A stretch of DNA of 64,000 nt from Bacillus methanolicus (lineage in GTDB: Bacteria; Bacillota; Bacilli; Bacillales; Cytobacillaceae), in assembly GCF_028888695.1 (NCBI RefSeq), contig NZ_PNFF01000001.1, forward strand, positions 257,501-321,500, given 5' to 3'. The notes beneath the pieces are model-generated. The model saw only the letters and a program-made list of their open reading frames with translations. It searched no databases and was not told the DNA's origin. Every line of letters starts with the position of its first letter. Position 1 is the first letter of the stretch. Position numbers and translations under genes: made by a program. This document shows, in pieces, positions 8,076 to 16,008 of this stretch.

Positions 8076-8312
8076 TTTTGTACATCCTTAAACAAGCAAA
8101 AGTGTACATATTTGTGTTGACATTTATAGACGGAGAACCTTTTTTACAAGTAATCATGCGTGAATTAGTTTATTACGTAATAATATTTTAAGGTAGTCCC
8201 TAAAATTGTAAACTGCCCAAATTTTTTCCTTAAGAAATTCTATTGTGAAATAACAAGTAAACGATTTTTCCGGCATTTTGTATTTTCACTTGTTTGGAGT
8301 AATATAACTGCC

Positions 8313-8341
8313 TTAACATTCCAATATTAGTATGATATAGT
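8313..8341 (+). promoter_or_regulatory. Sigma-A promoter of the lipoprotein gene
   Basis: A -35 TTAACA (8313) and a -10 TATAGT (8336) are separated by 17 bases, about 42 bases before the TTG start. AT-rich DNA between the IS nest (ends 8139) and this site holds no other gene; it contains an imperfect ACAAGT..ACTTGT inverted repeat. Confidence 0.6.
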
Positions 8342-8382
8342 ATATTTTGATTTTTCAAAAAGGAGAGAGGGAGAGAAAGAAG

Positions 8383-9045
8383 TTGAATTTATTAAAAGTT
8401 GGAATGTCAGGAATGTTAATTGGTGGATTGTTGGCAGGGTGTGAAATATCAGAATCTTTAAAAACATCCGAGCTGAAGGAAGAAGTCAATACCGAAACGA
8501 AAAAGTCGGAGGAAGTTGACCCGAAAGAATCGAAAGACTTGTCGACTACGAAAGGTATAGAAAATCCCGATATTGAACCAGATGTGAAGAAATGGATTGC
8601 AAAAAAGGTCGAAGAATTTTCAAAACCCCACCCGAAAGTGTCCCAAGCGGGATTTGATGAAGGATACGATTACTATTTGAAAGCACAATCCGTTTCAAAT
8701 GAGGTGGGGAGTTATATTCGGGTTGAAGGCGTTGACCTTGAAAAAGATTTCGAAAATTTGCGGCAACTTTCGAGTATAATCAGTCATGAACAATTCGTTC
8801 GAACAGCACACATTGATCCTAACGGAAATGCAAAGGAAAAAACAGAATATGCAAAAGAATGGAAACCTGTAAACGAACGAATGAAACGGACGTTTGAATA
8901 TATGAAAGAATTATTGAATGATATTAATGTTGCAATAAATAAGAATGGGAAAGGCGAAACGTTTGGCGTGTCACACCAATTAGATGGGGACAAGGTAAGC
9001 GAAATGGAATCGTTCATGGAATATTTTGAGGAAGGCAACGAGTAA
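8383..9045 (+). CDS. Putative lipoprotein of unknown function
   Basis: Not recognised. From the TTG at 8383 the protein has 220 aa. The N-terminus is a lipoprotein signal with lipobox LAGC (cysteine at residue 20), so it should be anchored on the outer face of the membrane. A Lys/Glu-rich low-complexity linker (about 22-60) follows, then a predicted helical acidic domain to the end (MESFMEYFEEGNE). A purine-rich AAGGAGAGAGG site supports this start; an in-frame start at 8347 would put the signal peptide too far inside. It stands alone, faces the IS-split metallopeptidase gene and shares a terminator with it. Confidence 0.75.
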   Translation: MNLLKVGMSGMLIGGLLAGCEISESLKTSELKEEVNTETKKSEEVDPKESKDLSTTKGIENPDIEPDVKKWIAKKVEEFSKPHPKVSQAGFDEGYDYYLKAQSVSNEVGSYIRVEGVDLEKDFENLRQLSSIISHEQFVRTAHIDPNGNAKEKTEYAKEWKPVNERMKRTFEYMKELLNDINVAINKNGKGETFGVSHQLDGDKVSEMESFMEYFEEGNE

Positions 9046-9118
9046 TCACTTCTTTTTATATGACAATTAAAAAGTACCGTTTAGCATTATCATTTTGCTA
9101 CACAGCAATTACTTTAAT

Positions 9119-9158
9119 GTTAAAACCAGCAGGAATTCAGTCTGCTGGTTTTGTTGTT
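9119..9158. terminator. Bidirectional terminator
   Basis: Stem AAAACCAGCAG / CTGCTGGTTTT flanked by A-rich and T-rich runs. It ends the lipoprotein gene on the plus strand and the metallopeptidase gene on the minus strand, whose stop codon is at 9159-9161. Confidence 0.85.
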
Positions 9159-9255
9159 TATTTTCCCTTTTCTTTCTTTTCTTGAAGGAGGCGTTTTAGT
9201 CGAATATATTCTTTTTTGGTATCTTCATGTTTCTTAATGGCATCCTCCAATTTTT
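9159..9255 (-). pseudogene. Severed 3' end of the metallopeptidase gene
   Basis: The reverse frame reads LEDAIKKHEDTKKEYIRLKR and on to a TAA at 9159-9161, a charged coiled-coil tail. Joined to the frame ending at 10817 through the shared CCAATTTTT, it restores one continuous reading frame (..LSDAKKK + LEDAIKK..). It is the original C-terminus, cut off by the IS256-family insertion. Confidence 0.85.
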
Positions 9256-10816
9256 AGTTAAGTCCATATAATTGTGTAAAAAGGGAAATAGAAAAAGAGC
9301 CATGTTGCTTCCCCTTTGGTAGAATAAACAGTGGACAAACAAACACCAAACATAAGGAGGAATGCAACCATGGCTCAATATCATATTACCCTAAATGATG
9401 AACTTCTGCACGGGTTATTCACCAGAGATGAAGGATTAGCTAAGCTACTGGAACAAGTCCTCAATCAAATCCTCGAGGCACAAGTAGAAGAACAGCTGGG
9501 GGCTCGCCGTTATGAACGAACGGAAGAACGAAAAGGATATCGCAACGGTTCGTATCCACGCCAGCTGACAACCCGGGTGGGACGGTTGACCTTGCGCGTT
9601 CCACGCACAAGAGAGGGAGAGTTCTCTACGGAACTGTTCCAACGGTATCAACGGAGCGAACAAGCACTGGTACTGGCACTCATGGAAATGGTGGTAAACG
9701 GGGTGTCTACCCGAAAAATCACCCAAATCACAGAGGAGTTGTGCGGCACCTCGTTTTCCAAATCCACGGTTTCCTCGCTGTGCAAGGGGCTGGATCCGAT
9801 TATCCAAGACTGGAATTACCGTTCCCTGCATGAACATGTGTATCCGTTTGTGCTAGTAGATGCTATTTATACGAAAGTCCGGGAAGATGGACGGGTACGT
9901 TCCAGAGCCGTTTTGATCGCCACAGGAGTGAATGAGGAAGGATACCGGGAAATTCTTGGCCTGCAAATCGGAAACAGTGAATCGGAGTCCAGCTGGAGCG
10001 AGTTCTTCGGATGGCTGAAAGATCGAGGACTCCGGGGAGTGGACTTGATCATCTCGGATCAGCACGGCGGGCTGGTGCAAGCGATTGAAAAGCATTTCCA
10101 AGGTGCTACATGGCAGCGATGCCAGACACATTTTATTCGCAATATCCTCGATGCCGCACCAAAGTATATGCAGGATGCCTTGCTGGAGGAGATTCGCGGG
10201 ATTCTTCATGCCCCAAACAAGCAAACGGCCCGGCTGTTATTGGAACAAGTGCTGGCCAAATGGGAAGAAAAAGCCCCAAAAGCCATGCAAATCCTTGAAG
10301 AGGGATTCGAAGACGCCACGGCTGTATTGGACTATCCGGACCGTTATCGGCGGCGTCTGCGTACGACCAACGGAGTGGAACGGCTGAACGAAGAAATTCG
10401 TCGCAGAGAACGGGTCATCCGCATCTTTCCGAACCGGGAATCGGTGTATCGCCTCGTTGGTGCCGTGTTGATCGAAATCGATGAAAAATGGATGTCGGGA
10501 CGTAAATACTTAGATATGTCCGAATATTGGCAGTGGCGGAAAACGAAAGAGCAAGAAGCTCGATCGGTGAATCAGGAAGTTTCGGAGATGAAAAGAGTAG
10601 GGTAACCCCTTCGCTGTGTCAAGGAGAACGTGGAATACCGGAGCGAAGCGAGGATATGCCGCGAAAGCTCCTTGACACGCCTGTTCCTTGACAACATGAT
10701 CGTTTGTCCGGGAAGGCGACTGGCAGGGAGACTTGCCGGACTTGCCTACCATACGTCAAGTCATCAGGTCCATGTTGTCTATCAAAGGGGAATTTACACA
10801 ATAATTAGGACTTGAC
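9256..10816 (+). mobile_element. IS256-family insertion sequence
   Basis: About 1.56 kb with terminal inverted repeats (left TTAAGTCCATATAATTGTGT, right the complement of TCAAGTCCTAATTATTGTGT). It is flanked by a 9-bp direct repeat CCAATTTTT (9247-9255 and 10817-10825), in line with the 8-9 bp duplications of IS256. Beyond the transposase gene the right part holds a strong inverted repeat, GTGTCAAGGAG / CTCCTTGACAC, about 65 bases across. The element is visibly richer in GC than the host DNA. Confidence 0.9.
9370..10605 (+). CDS. IS256-family (mutator type) transposase
   Basis: DDE transposase of 411 aa. ATG 9370 has AAGGAGG nine bases upstream, so the longer frame from 9331 is rejected. The N-terminal part has the family hallmark EEQLGARRYERTEERKGYRN. 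The core shows VDAIYTKVR (first D), DLIISDQHGGL (second D), the CQTHF motif, and a C-terminal TNGVERLNEEIRRRERVIR carrying the glutamate. Length is normal for the family and no frameshift is seen, so the element may be active. Confidence 0.95.
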   Translation: MAQYHITLNDELLHGLFTRDEGLAKLLEQVLNQILEAQVEEQLGARRYERTEERKGYRNGSYPRQLTTRVGRLTLRVPRTREGEFSTELFQRYQRSEQALVLALMEMVVNGVSTRKITQITEELCGTSFSKSTVSSLCKGLDPIIQDWNYRSLHEHVYPFVLVDAIYTKVREDGRVRSRAVLIATGVNEEGYREILGLQIGNSESESSWSEFFGWLKDRGLRGVDLIISDQHGGLVQAIEKHFQGATWQRCQTHFIRNILDAAPKYMQDALLEEIRGILHAPNKQTARLLLEQVLAKWEEKAPKAMQILEEGFEDATAVLDYPDRYRRRLRTTNGVERLNEEIRRRERVIRIFPNRESVYRLVGAVLIEIDEKWMSGRKYLDMSEYWQWRKTKEQEARSVNQEVSEMKRVG

Positions 10817-11507
10817 CCAATTTTTTCTTAGCATCTGACAATTCATTGTCCAACTGATTCAAAGTGTATTCTTCTACTAATCTCTCTTCTTCCAGAATGC
10901 CTGGTGTGAAATTAAACTCAAGTGCTAGAGCCATTGCAAAATCATCACAATATTTTTCTACTTCCTGACCATGCAAATCACCTAAAGTCACATAACGTAA
11001 ATGATGGCCTAATTCATGAAGCAATGTATTAATAACAGCATACTTTGTTATTTGTTCATCGGCCTGAAGAGTACCATCACCAAAACCATGATAATATATA
11101 CCATTCTCATATGAAAAACCAAACAAGCATATTTCACCTTTAAGGAAACCGGTAGGTCTATACGAACCTCTAACACCTTCGTTCAAATAGGAAGGTCTTT
11201 CTATTATCAAGATCCTTTCAATACCTATAATAGAAAGGGGGTATTTCTTATAAACCTCTCTAAGGATATATTCAATTTCATCTTTCGATATTGGACATTC
11301 TATGTTTTTTGGGAGTTTTTTTATGATATTGATTGAACGATGTGATCCAAAAATAAAAGATAATAGGGAAACTAATAAAAAGTGAATTTTTTTGCCACGC
11401 CTTACTTGACTAACTGCATATTTTGCTAATATGAACCTAGCCGTTACATGATATAAGATAAATAATATAGCGAAATAAAACAATGCATATAACAAATTTT
11501 TGAGCAC
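10794..11507 (-). CDS. Membrane zinc metallopeptidase, C-terminus replaced by IS sequence
   Basis: Likely zincin of 237 aa. GTG 11507 is chosen as start because GGAGG lies seven bases before it. Two hydrophobic segments (about residues 5-25 and 40-55) anchor it in the membrane. HELGHH near residue 165 gives the two zinc histidines and the catalytic glutamate; a downstream EVEKYCDDFA could supply the third ligand, as in ImmA/IrrE-like gluzincins. The last seven codons come from the IS256 end and replace a tail of about 30 residues, now at 9159-9255. The catalytic part is intact, so residual activity is possible. Substrate unknown. Confidence 0.75.
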   Translation of the reverse strand: MLKNLLYALFYFAILFILYHVTARFILAKYAVSQVRRGKKIHFLLVSLLSFIFGSHRSINIIKKLPKNIECPISKDEIEYILREVYKKYPLSIIGIERILIIERPSYLNEGVRGSYRPTGFLKGEICLFGFSYENGIYYHGFGDGTLQADEQITKYAVINTLLHELGHHLRYVTLGDLHGQEVEKYCDDFAMALALEFNFTPGILEEERLVEEYTLNQLDNELSDAKKKLGQVLIIV

Positions 11508-11528
11508 AACATTACCTCCATCAAACAA

Positions 11529-12120
11529 GTCAAGCGATTACGAGAAATAAGTATGGCTGTTAACTAAAAATCTTTTATATCCTATCGTACTATAACGAGG
11601 TGGATTTAATCCATATACTTTATGACTCTTTAATATTTTGTATAATTTATCTTTAGTTTCAATGTTCAACTGTGAAAACAATTCAAATGAATATTAATTT
11701 TCTACCAGCATAATTACACTCCAATAACAAATACTGTATATTACTATTTTAGTAGAATTATCAATTCAATAAAGACTTGATTTTTCAAAATACTCCATTT
11801 TCCTAATTGAATATTTATTTTATTGAATAAAAATATGAATTCATTATTTTTCCTCAACAACTGCCAGCCATAATTGTATTGATTGTGTAAATCTTGTTTA
11901 ACTCTTTCCAGCCATTTTCAACTCAAAATTCTCCAATTCATTTAGAATTTAAAAACTAACTCAATTATCTTCTCTATTCAACCGAATTTACCTTTATTCT
12001 TTATCTTCGTAATTTTACTATGTGCAAGTTGGGATATTCCTTTCTTAAAGTAGATTCTCAATAATTGCGCTCATAAAATCATGCAATTGATTTGATGGAT
12101 AGAAAAGGTGTGAGAGGAAA
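11529..12120. other. Long AT-rich intergenic region, no gene seen
   Basis: About 600 bases, very AT-rich, between the divergent metallopeptidase gene and the phosphate operon. I find no convincing ORF, RNA gene or hairpin with a T-run. It may hold the metallopeptidase promoter. The part from 12121 on is described as the operon's control region. Confidence 0.5.
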
Positions 12121-12123
12121 CAT

Positions 12124-12197
12124 TTAACAAACAATTAATGAAAAATTTATAAAGTTAAAAATATATCAATAATGTCTTAACAGTAGAATACTATAAT
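12124..12197 (+). promoter_or_regulatory. Putative PhoP box and promoter of the phosphate operon
   Basis: Four hexamers fit or nearly fit the PhoP repeat TT(A/C/T)A(C/T)A: TTAACA (12124), TTAATG (12135), TTTATA (12146) and TTAAAA (12155). The first three have an 11-base period, and one more TTAACA lies at 12177. A perfect -10 TATAAT is at 12192, but no good -35 is seen 17 bases before it, which fits an activator-dependent promoter. Induction by phosphate starvation is inferred. Confidence 0.55.
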
Positions 12198-12309
12198 TAC
12201 GTTTGTACTAAGACTATAGTTGGTAGAAAAAGAGGTGAGTGAAGGCGGTTTTCAAGAAAAGTAGGTCCAATCTATTAGTTCAGTAAACATCAATAAAGGA
12301 GGAGAGGAT

Positions 12310-14088
12310 TTGAAGAAAACTCCCACAGGACTAGTGATCGCTTTAGCTGTTTTAGCAGGCAGTGCCTATGCGCCTATTTCAAAGAATCATGTCGATGCGG
12401 CATCTGTTCAGCAATCATTAGCCGTTCAAAAAGAAAAAGTGCTTGTGAATGGCCAATTTAAAGATGTCAACTATATTAATTGGAATAAAAAGAAGCTTTA
12501 TTCATCGGCAGATTTAGCGAAAATGATGGCCGCCAAGCTTACGACTAATCAAAAGAATAAGACAGCTGTCATTGAAAAAATGATCGGCAAGAAAAAAGTA
12601 AAAATCAGTCTTAAAGCAGATACAAATACAGCTGCCAGCAATGGAAAAACAGTAAAGCTTGGAGCTTCTACGAAACTGGTTGGAAGAACGTTATACGTGG
12701 ATGCCAAACCTATCATCCAATTGTTGGGCGGAGATTCGATTGCTGATAAGAACCTTCTTATTTCAACAAATGGTTCTTTTAAATTTGAAACGGCTGCTTT
12801 AAATGTAGAAGGAAAACAACAAAAAGTGCCAGTATTAAAAGTGAATGGAAAATCATTATATTCTGTTCAACACATTTCAAAACTGTTTTCAGCTTCTACA
12901 AGTATTACAAAGGATCAGCGAGTCTTAATTACAAAAAAAGGAAAAACTCTTCAATTGAAGCTTTCTCAAAATACGGCAATTTTGAATGGAAAAACTGTAA
13001 AACTGCGTTCTCTTCCTATTATTGCTAAGAATCAAGCTTATGCCGACATTTATGATTTAGTGGCGGCACTTGGCGGAGACGTGATCCCTGTACAAAACAG
13101 CCTCTTTGTTTCAACAACAGGACTAATAAGCGGGGAAACATTTAATCCGGTATGGATTGACAAGTCAACACTTTTAGTTACGAATGAAACGGAATCAGGA
13201 GCAATTTCATATTTAGTAGACGTTAATAGTAAAAAAGCAATTGCCAAAATAAATGGCACTGAACTTTCTGTGTCTCCTGATGGAAAACAAGCTATCTATT
13301 CTGATGAAACTGGAGTTGTCTATATTGTTGATCTAGTCACTCATAAAGTGAAGACCATTAATGATCAGGATGACTCTACGAAATTTGAATTTGTTTGGGC
13401 GCCAGATGGAGAAAAGGTGTATTTTATTCAGGGAGATAAAAGCGATAAAATTTCATCTCTGAATGTCAAAGACGGTACAATTACCGAGGTTTATAAAGAT
13501 GGACTTGCATATAAATCTGATTTGCACCTTTCTTTTGATGGGAATAAGCTTCTTTACGCAGTTGGAAAAGAAGGAAAAACGGAATATACGGAAGATAATT
13601 CTGATGTGAAAGACATTGATGTAAAAGATACAGAAGTTCAATTATATGAACTTGATTTGCAAAAGAAAGAAATTAAGCCTGAACAGTTGACAGCTACAGT
13701 CGATAATAAAGTATTTCCGGCTTATTTAAAAAATGGCAATGTAGTATATGTTTCCTATGATGTGGAAGGAAATAAAACTTCTGAACTAACAATGATTGAT
13801 ACAGCACGAAAAACAACTTCATTGCTTTCAGACAAAGAGATTATCGCCAGTACAGTGACTGCGCAAGGGAAAATCGTCCTTTTAGTTGCTGAAACAGACG
13901 GCAATTATGTTGTGTATGAAATGGATCCGGATAGTAAGAAACTGACAAAACTTGCCCAAACAAAAATCGAACTTCATTCAATTTCAGTTTCCAAGGACGG
14001 AAAATCGATTGCCGTAACAGCTCTTTCTCAAGAAGGAGAAAAAGTATTCATCATCAAAAATGGATTTTTTGAAGCAGTAACTAAATAA
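12310..14088 (+). CDS. Secreted stalk/beta-propeller protein of the pst operon
   Basis: Exported protein of 592 aa; specific function unknown. TTG start with a strong AAAGGAGGAGAGG site. A signal peptide covers residues 1 to about 31, and no lipobox cysteine is present. Residues about 40-280 hold copper-amine-oxidase-N-like 'stalk' segments (VNGQFKD.., VNGKSLYSVQHISKLFS, LNGKTVKLRSLPII). Residues about 290-590 hold TolB/WD40-like blades with SPDG, APDG, SFDG and SKDG turns. It lies 26 bases before pstS behind the putative PhoP box, so it should be made under phosphate starvation and may bind PstS or the wall. No catalytic motif is evident. Confidence 0.7.
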   Translation: MKKTPTGLVIALAVLAGSAYAPISKNHVDAASVQQSLAVQKEKVLVNGQFKDVNYINWNKKKLYSSADLAKMMAAKLTTNQKNKTAVIEKMIGKKKVKISLKADTNTAASNGKTVKLGASTKLVGRTLYVDAKPIIQLLGGDSIADKNLLISTNGSFKFETAALNVEGKQQKVPVLKVNGKSLYSVQHISKLFSASTSITKDQRVLITKKGKTLQLKLSQNTAILNGKTVKLRSLPIIAKNQAYADIYDLVAALGGDVIPVQNSLFVSTTGLISGETFNPVWIDKSTLLVTNETESGAISYLVDVNSKKAIAKINGTELSVSPDGKQAIYSDETGVVYIVDLVTHKVKTINDQDDSTKFEFVWAPDGEKVYFIQGDKSDKISSLNVKDGTITEVYKDGLAYKSDLHLSFDGNKLLYAVGKEGKTEYTEDNSDVKDIDVKDTEVQLYELDLQKKEIKPEQLTATVDNKVFPAYLKNGNVVYVSYDVEGNKTSELTMIDTARKTTSLLSDKEIIASTVTAQGKIVLLVAETDGNYVVYEMDPDSKKLTKLAQTKIELHSISVSKDGKSIAVTALSQEGEKVFIIKNGFFEAVTK

Positions 14089-14114
14089 CTAAAAAGGAAA
14101 AGGAGAGATGCACA

Positions 14115-14981
14115 ATGAAATTGATTAAACGACTTACTTTAACAATTTTAACTTTTGCAACAATTCTTGGGTTTTCATTTTCCAGCTTTACTCAATCTGC
14201 AGAGGCTGCATCTAAAGTTTCAGGAAAAGTAGTAATTGCAGGATCTACTGCTTTGCTTCCATTAACACAGCAAGCAGCAAAAGAATTTAAGAAAATCCAT
14301 CCTAAGGTATCGGTGACAGTCTCAGGTTCGTCTTCTATTGCCGGACCACAGTCGGTTATGAAAGGCTCTGCTACAATCGGTGCGTGTGACTGGGATGCTA
14401 CAAAACCGGTTGCAGGTTTCAATGCTTTTAAAGAATTAAAAGCTCATAAAATAGCAGTAATTCCATTCGCAACTATTGTTCATAAATCAAATCCGGTAAA
14501 AAATTTAACAACAGCTCAATTACAAGGCATTTTCTCCGGAAAAATCACTAACTGGAAACAAGTTGGCGGAAAAGATGCAAAAATTGTTGTAGTGAACAGA
14601 AAGCACGGTTCCGGTACACGCGTTAACTATCAGATGAAAGCTTTAAAGAATGCAAGCTTTATGACAAAAGGAGAAAATTACAAAGAAGTAGGTAAAAGCG
14701 GTGAAATGTTGTCTGCTGTAGAGTCAAATCCAAATGCGATTGGCTACATTGACTTAGCATATGTAAAAGGAAATGTTAAGGCGGTTAATTATAACGGTGT
14801 AGCTGCAACTACTGCTAATGTGATCAATGGCAAATATCCGGTTTGGGGCTATGGATACTTATTGACAAAAGGTACTCCTAAAGGAGCAAACGCTGAGTTC
14901 ATTAAATACATCCAAAGCAATAAATTCCAAAATGGATCTCTAACAAAGTTAAAATTTATTCCTATTAACAAAGTAAAATAA
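14115..14981 (+). CDS. pstS: Phosphate-binding protein PstS, non-lipidated form
   Basis: Extracytoplasmic phosphate receptor of the Pst ABC importer, 288 aa. A signal peptide (residues 1 to about 31, ending SAEAA) is followed by the phosphate-binding fold: AGSTALLPLTQQAA, then SGSSSIAGPQSVMKGSATIGACDW, then KHGSGTR, all phosphate-contacting loops in PstS. The N-terminus has no lipobox cysteine, although Gram-positive PstS is usually a lipoprotein, so it may be secreted or held by a partner. ATG with AAAGGAGAG upstream. Between the propeller gene and pstC. Confidence 0.92.
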   Translation: MKLIKRLTLTILTFATILGFSFSSFTQSAEAASKVSGKVVIAGSTALLPLTQQAAKEFKKIHPKVSVTVSGSSSIAGPQSVMKGSATIGACDWDATKPVAGFNAFKELKAHKIAVIPFATIVHKSNPVKNLTTAQLQGIFSGKITNWKQVGGKDAKIVVVNRKHGSGTRVNYQMKALKNASFMTKGENYKEVGKSGEMLSAVESNPNAIGYIDLAYVKGNVKAVNYNGVAATTANVINGKYPVWGYGYLLTKGTPKGANAEFIKYIQSNKFQNGSLTKLKFIPINKVK

Positions 14982-15075
14982 ACAACCCTTTACAGGGAAA
15001 AAAGAAATTGAGGGTGACTAATGGCTGGGAAAACACTTATTAGTTACCCTCCTTTTCATACTATATGGAGGAATT

Positions 15076-16008
15076 ATGGCAAAAATAGAACAAGAATTTC
15101 ACCTGCCCTCATATAAAGCAGGGGAATTATTTAAGAAAAAATCAAAACGTAATTATATGAAAAATCATGTATTTAAAATAATTTGTTTTACAAGTGCTTT
15201 ATTACTCGGAATAGTACTCTTGGCCATTACAGTTTTTGTTGGAAAAACAGGATTACTCGTATTTAAAGATGTACCAGTAACAGAATTCTTCTTTTCAAAA
15301 ACTTGGGAACCATATGAAGAAAAGTATGGTGCCGCAATTTTTATTATAGGAACCCTTTCATTAACTGGATTGACGATGCTGTTTTCTGTTCCAATATCGT
15401 TAGCTTTCGCTATTTTCATTTCTGAAATAGCACCAAGCTGGATGAAAAAAATAGTAAGGTCGATGTTAGATTTGTTAGTTGGGATCCCCTCCATCATATA
15501 TGGCTATCTTGGATTGACCATCTTGGTTCCTTTCTTAAGAGACGTTACAGGGTCCTTGATGGGAGATGGATTGCTTGCTGCATCACTTGTACTGACCCTC
15601 ATGGTACTCCCGACGATCACAAGGATAAGTGATGAAGCCATTTCAACGGTACCTGAAAATCTAAAGGAAGGCAGTTATGCTCTAGGGGCAACTCGTTTTC
15701 AAACCGTATTTCGGATCATTCTTCCTGCTGCAAAAACCGGAATTTTAACCGCTTCGATTTTGGGAATGGCCCGTGCTATAGGTGAGACGATGGCAGTTGT
15801 GATGGTCATTGGAAATACACCACAGCTTCCGGAGAATTTGGTCACTCCAACGGCAGTGCTAACAAGTAACATTGTCATGCAAATCATCGATGTACCATTT
15901 GGATCAACATGGAACAACGCCTTATATATGATGGCTTTCCTTTTGTTACTCATTTCCACTTTTATTATTCTCATTATTCGGAGCATTCGTTCAAAAGGAG
16001 TAAAATAA
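15076..16008 (+). CDS. pstC: Phosphate ABC transporter permease PstC
   Basis: First membrane subunit of the phosphate importer, 310 aa. It has a cytoplasmic N-terminus and about six membrane spans. The EAA-type loop for the ATPase is visible in EGSYALGATRFQTVFRIILPAA (about residues 196-217), followed by the PstC signature GMARAIGETMAVVMV. ATG 15076 with GGAGG before it. Its stop overlaps the pstA start by one base. The ATPase PstB that should dock here is not encoded nearby. Confidence 0.94.
   Translation: MAKIEQEFHLPSYKAGELFKKKSKRNYMKNHVFKIICFTSALLLGIVLLAITVFVGKTGLLVFKDVPVTEFFFSKTWEPYEEKYGAAIFIIGTLSLTGLTMLFSVPISLAFAIFISEIAPSWMKKIVRSMLDLLVGIPSIIYGYLGLTILVPFLRDVTGSLMGDGLLAASLVLTLMVLPTITRISDEAISTVPENLKEGSYALGATRFQTVFRIILPAAKTGILTASILGMARAIGETMAVVMVIGNTPQLPENLVTPTAVLTSNIVMQIIDVPFGSTWNNALYMMAFLLLLISTFIILIIRSIRSKGVK

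Larger units (their letters stand above)
3509..8128 (+). mobile_element. IS21-family element 2 (outer), split by IS21 element 1
   Basis: Terminal inverted repeats are TAGAAATG..AATATGTACAC on the left and the complement of TATAAATG..AATATGTACAC on the right. A second pair of ATGTACAAAAT boxes lies inside each end. GACGGA is duplicated at 3503-3508 and 8129-8134, inside the ISL3 right end. Without its own insertion it would be about 2.2 kb, normal for IS21. It carries a small ORF, istA and istB. Confidence 0.88.
2132..8139 (+). mobile_element. ISL3-family element, copy 1, split by nested IS21-family elements
   Basis: The left end (GGCTCTATAATATTTG) and the transposase half lie at 2132-3508. 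The last five bases of the right end (GAACC) lie at 8135-8139. Comparison with the intact copy at 52243-53624 shows that the missing piece was displaced by an IS21-family element inserted within the right end, with GACGGA duplicated. Outer flanks are T-rich on both sides (TTTTTT), but no clean 8-bp target duplication is seen. Transposase and left end are complete, but the right end is interrupted, so this copy is probably not mobile by itself. Confidence 0.85.

Noticed and set aside
12177-12182. TTAACA at 12177 as the -35 of the pst promoter
   Set aside because: It lies only about ten bases before the -10 TATAAT, far too close for a sigma-A promoter.
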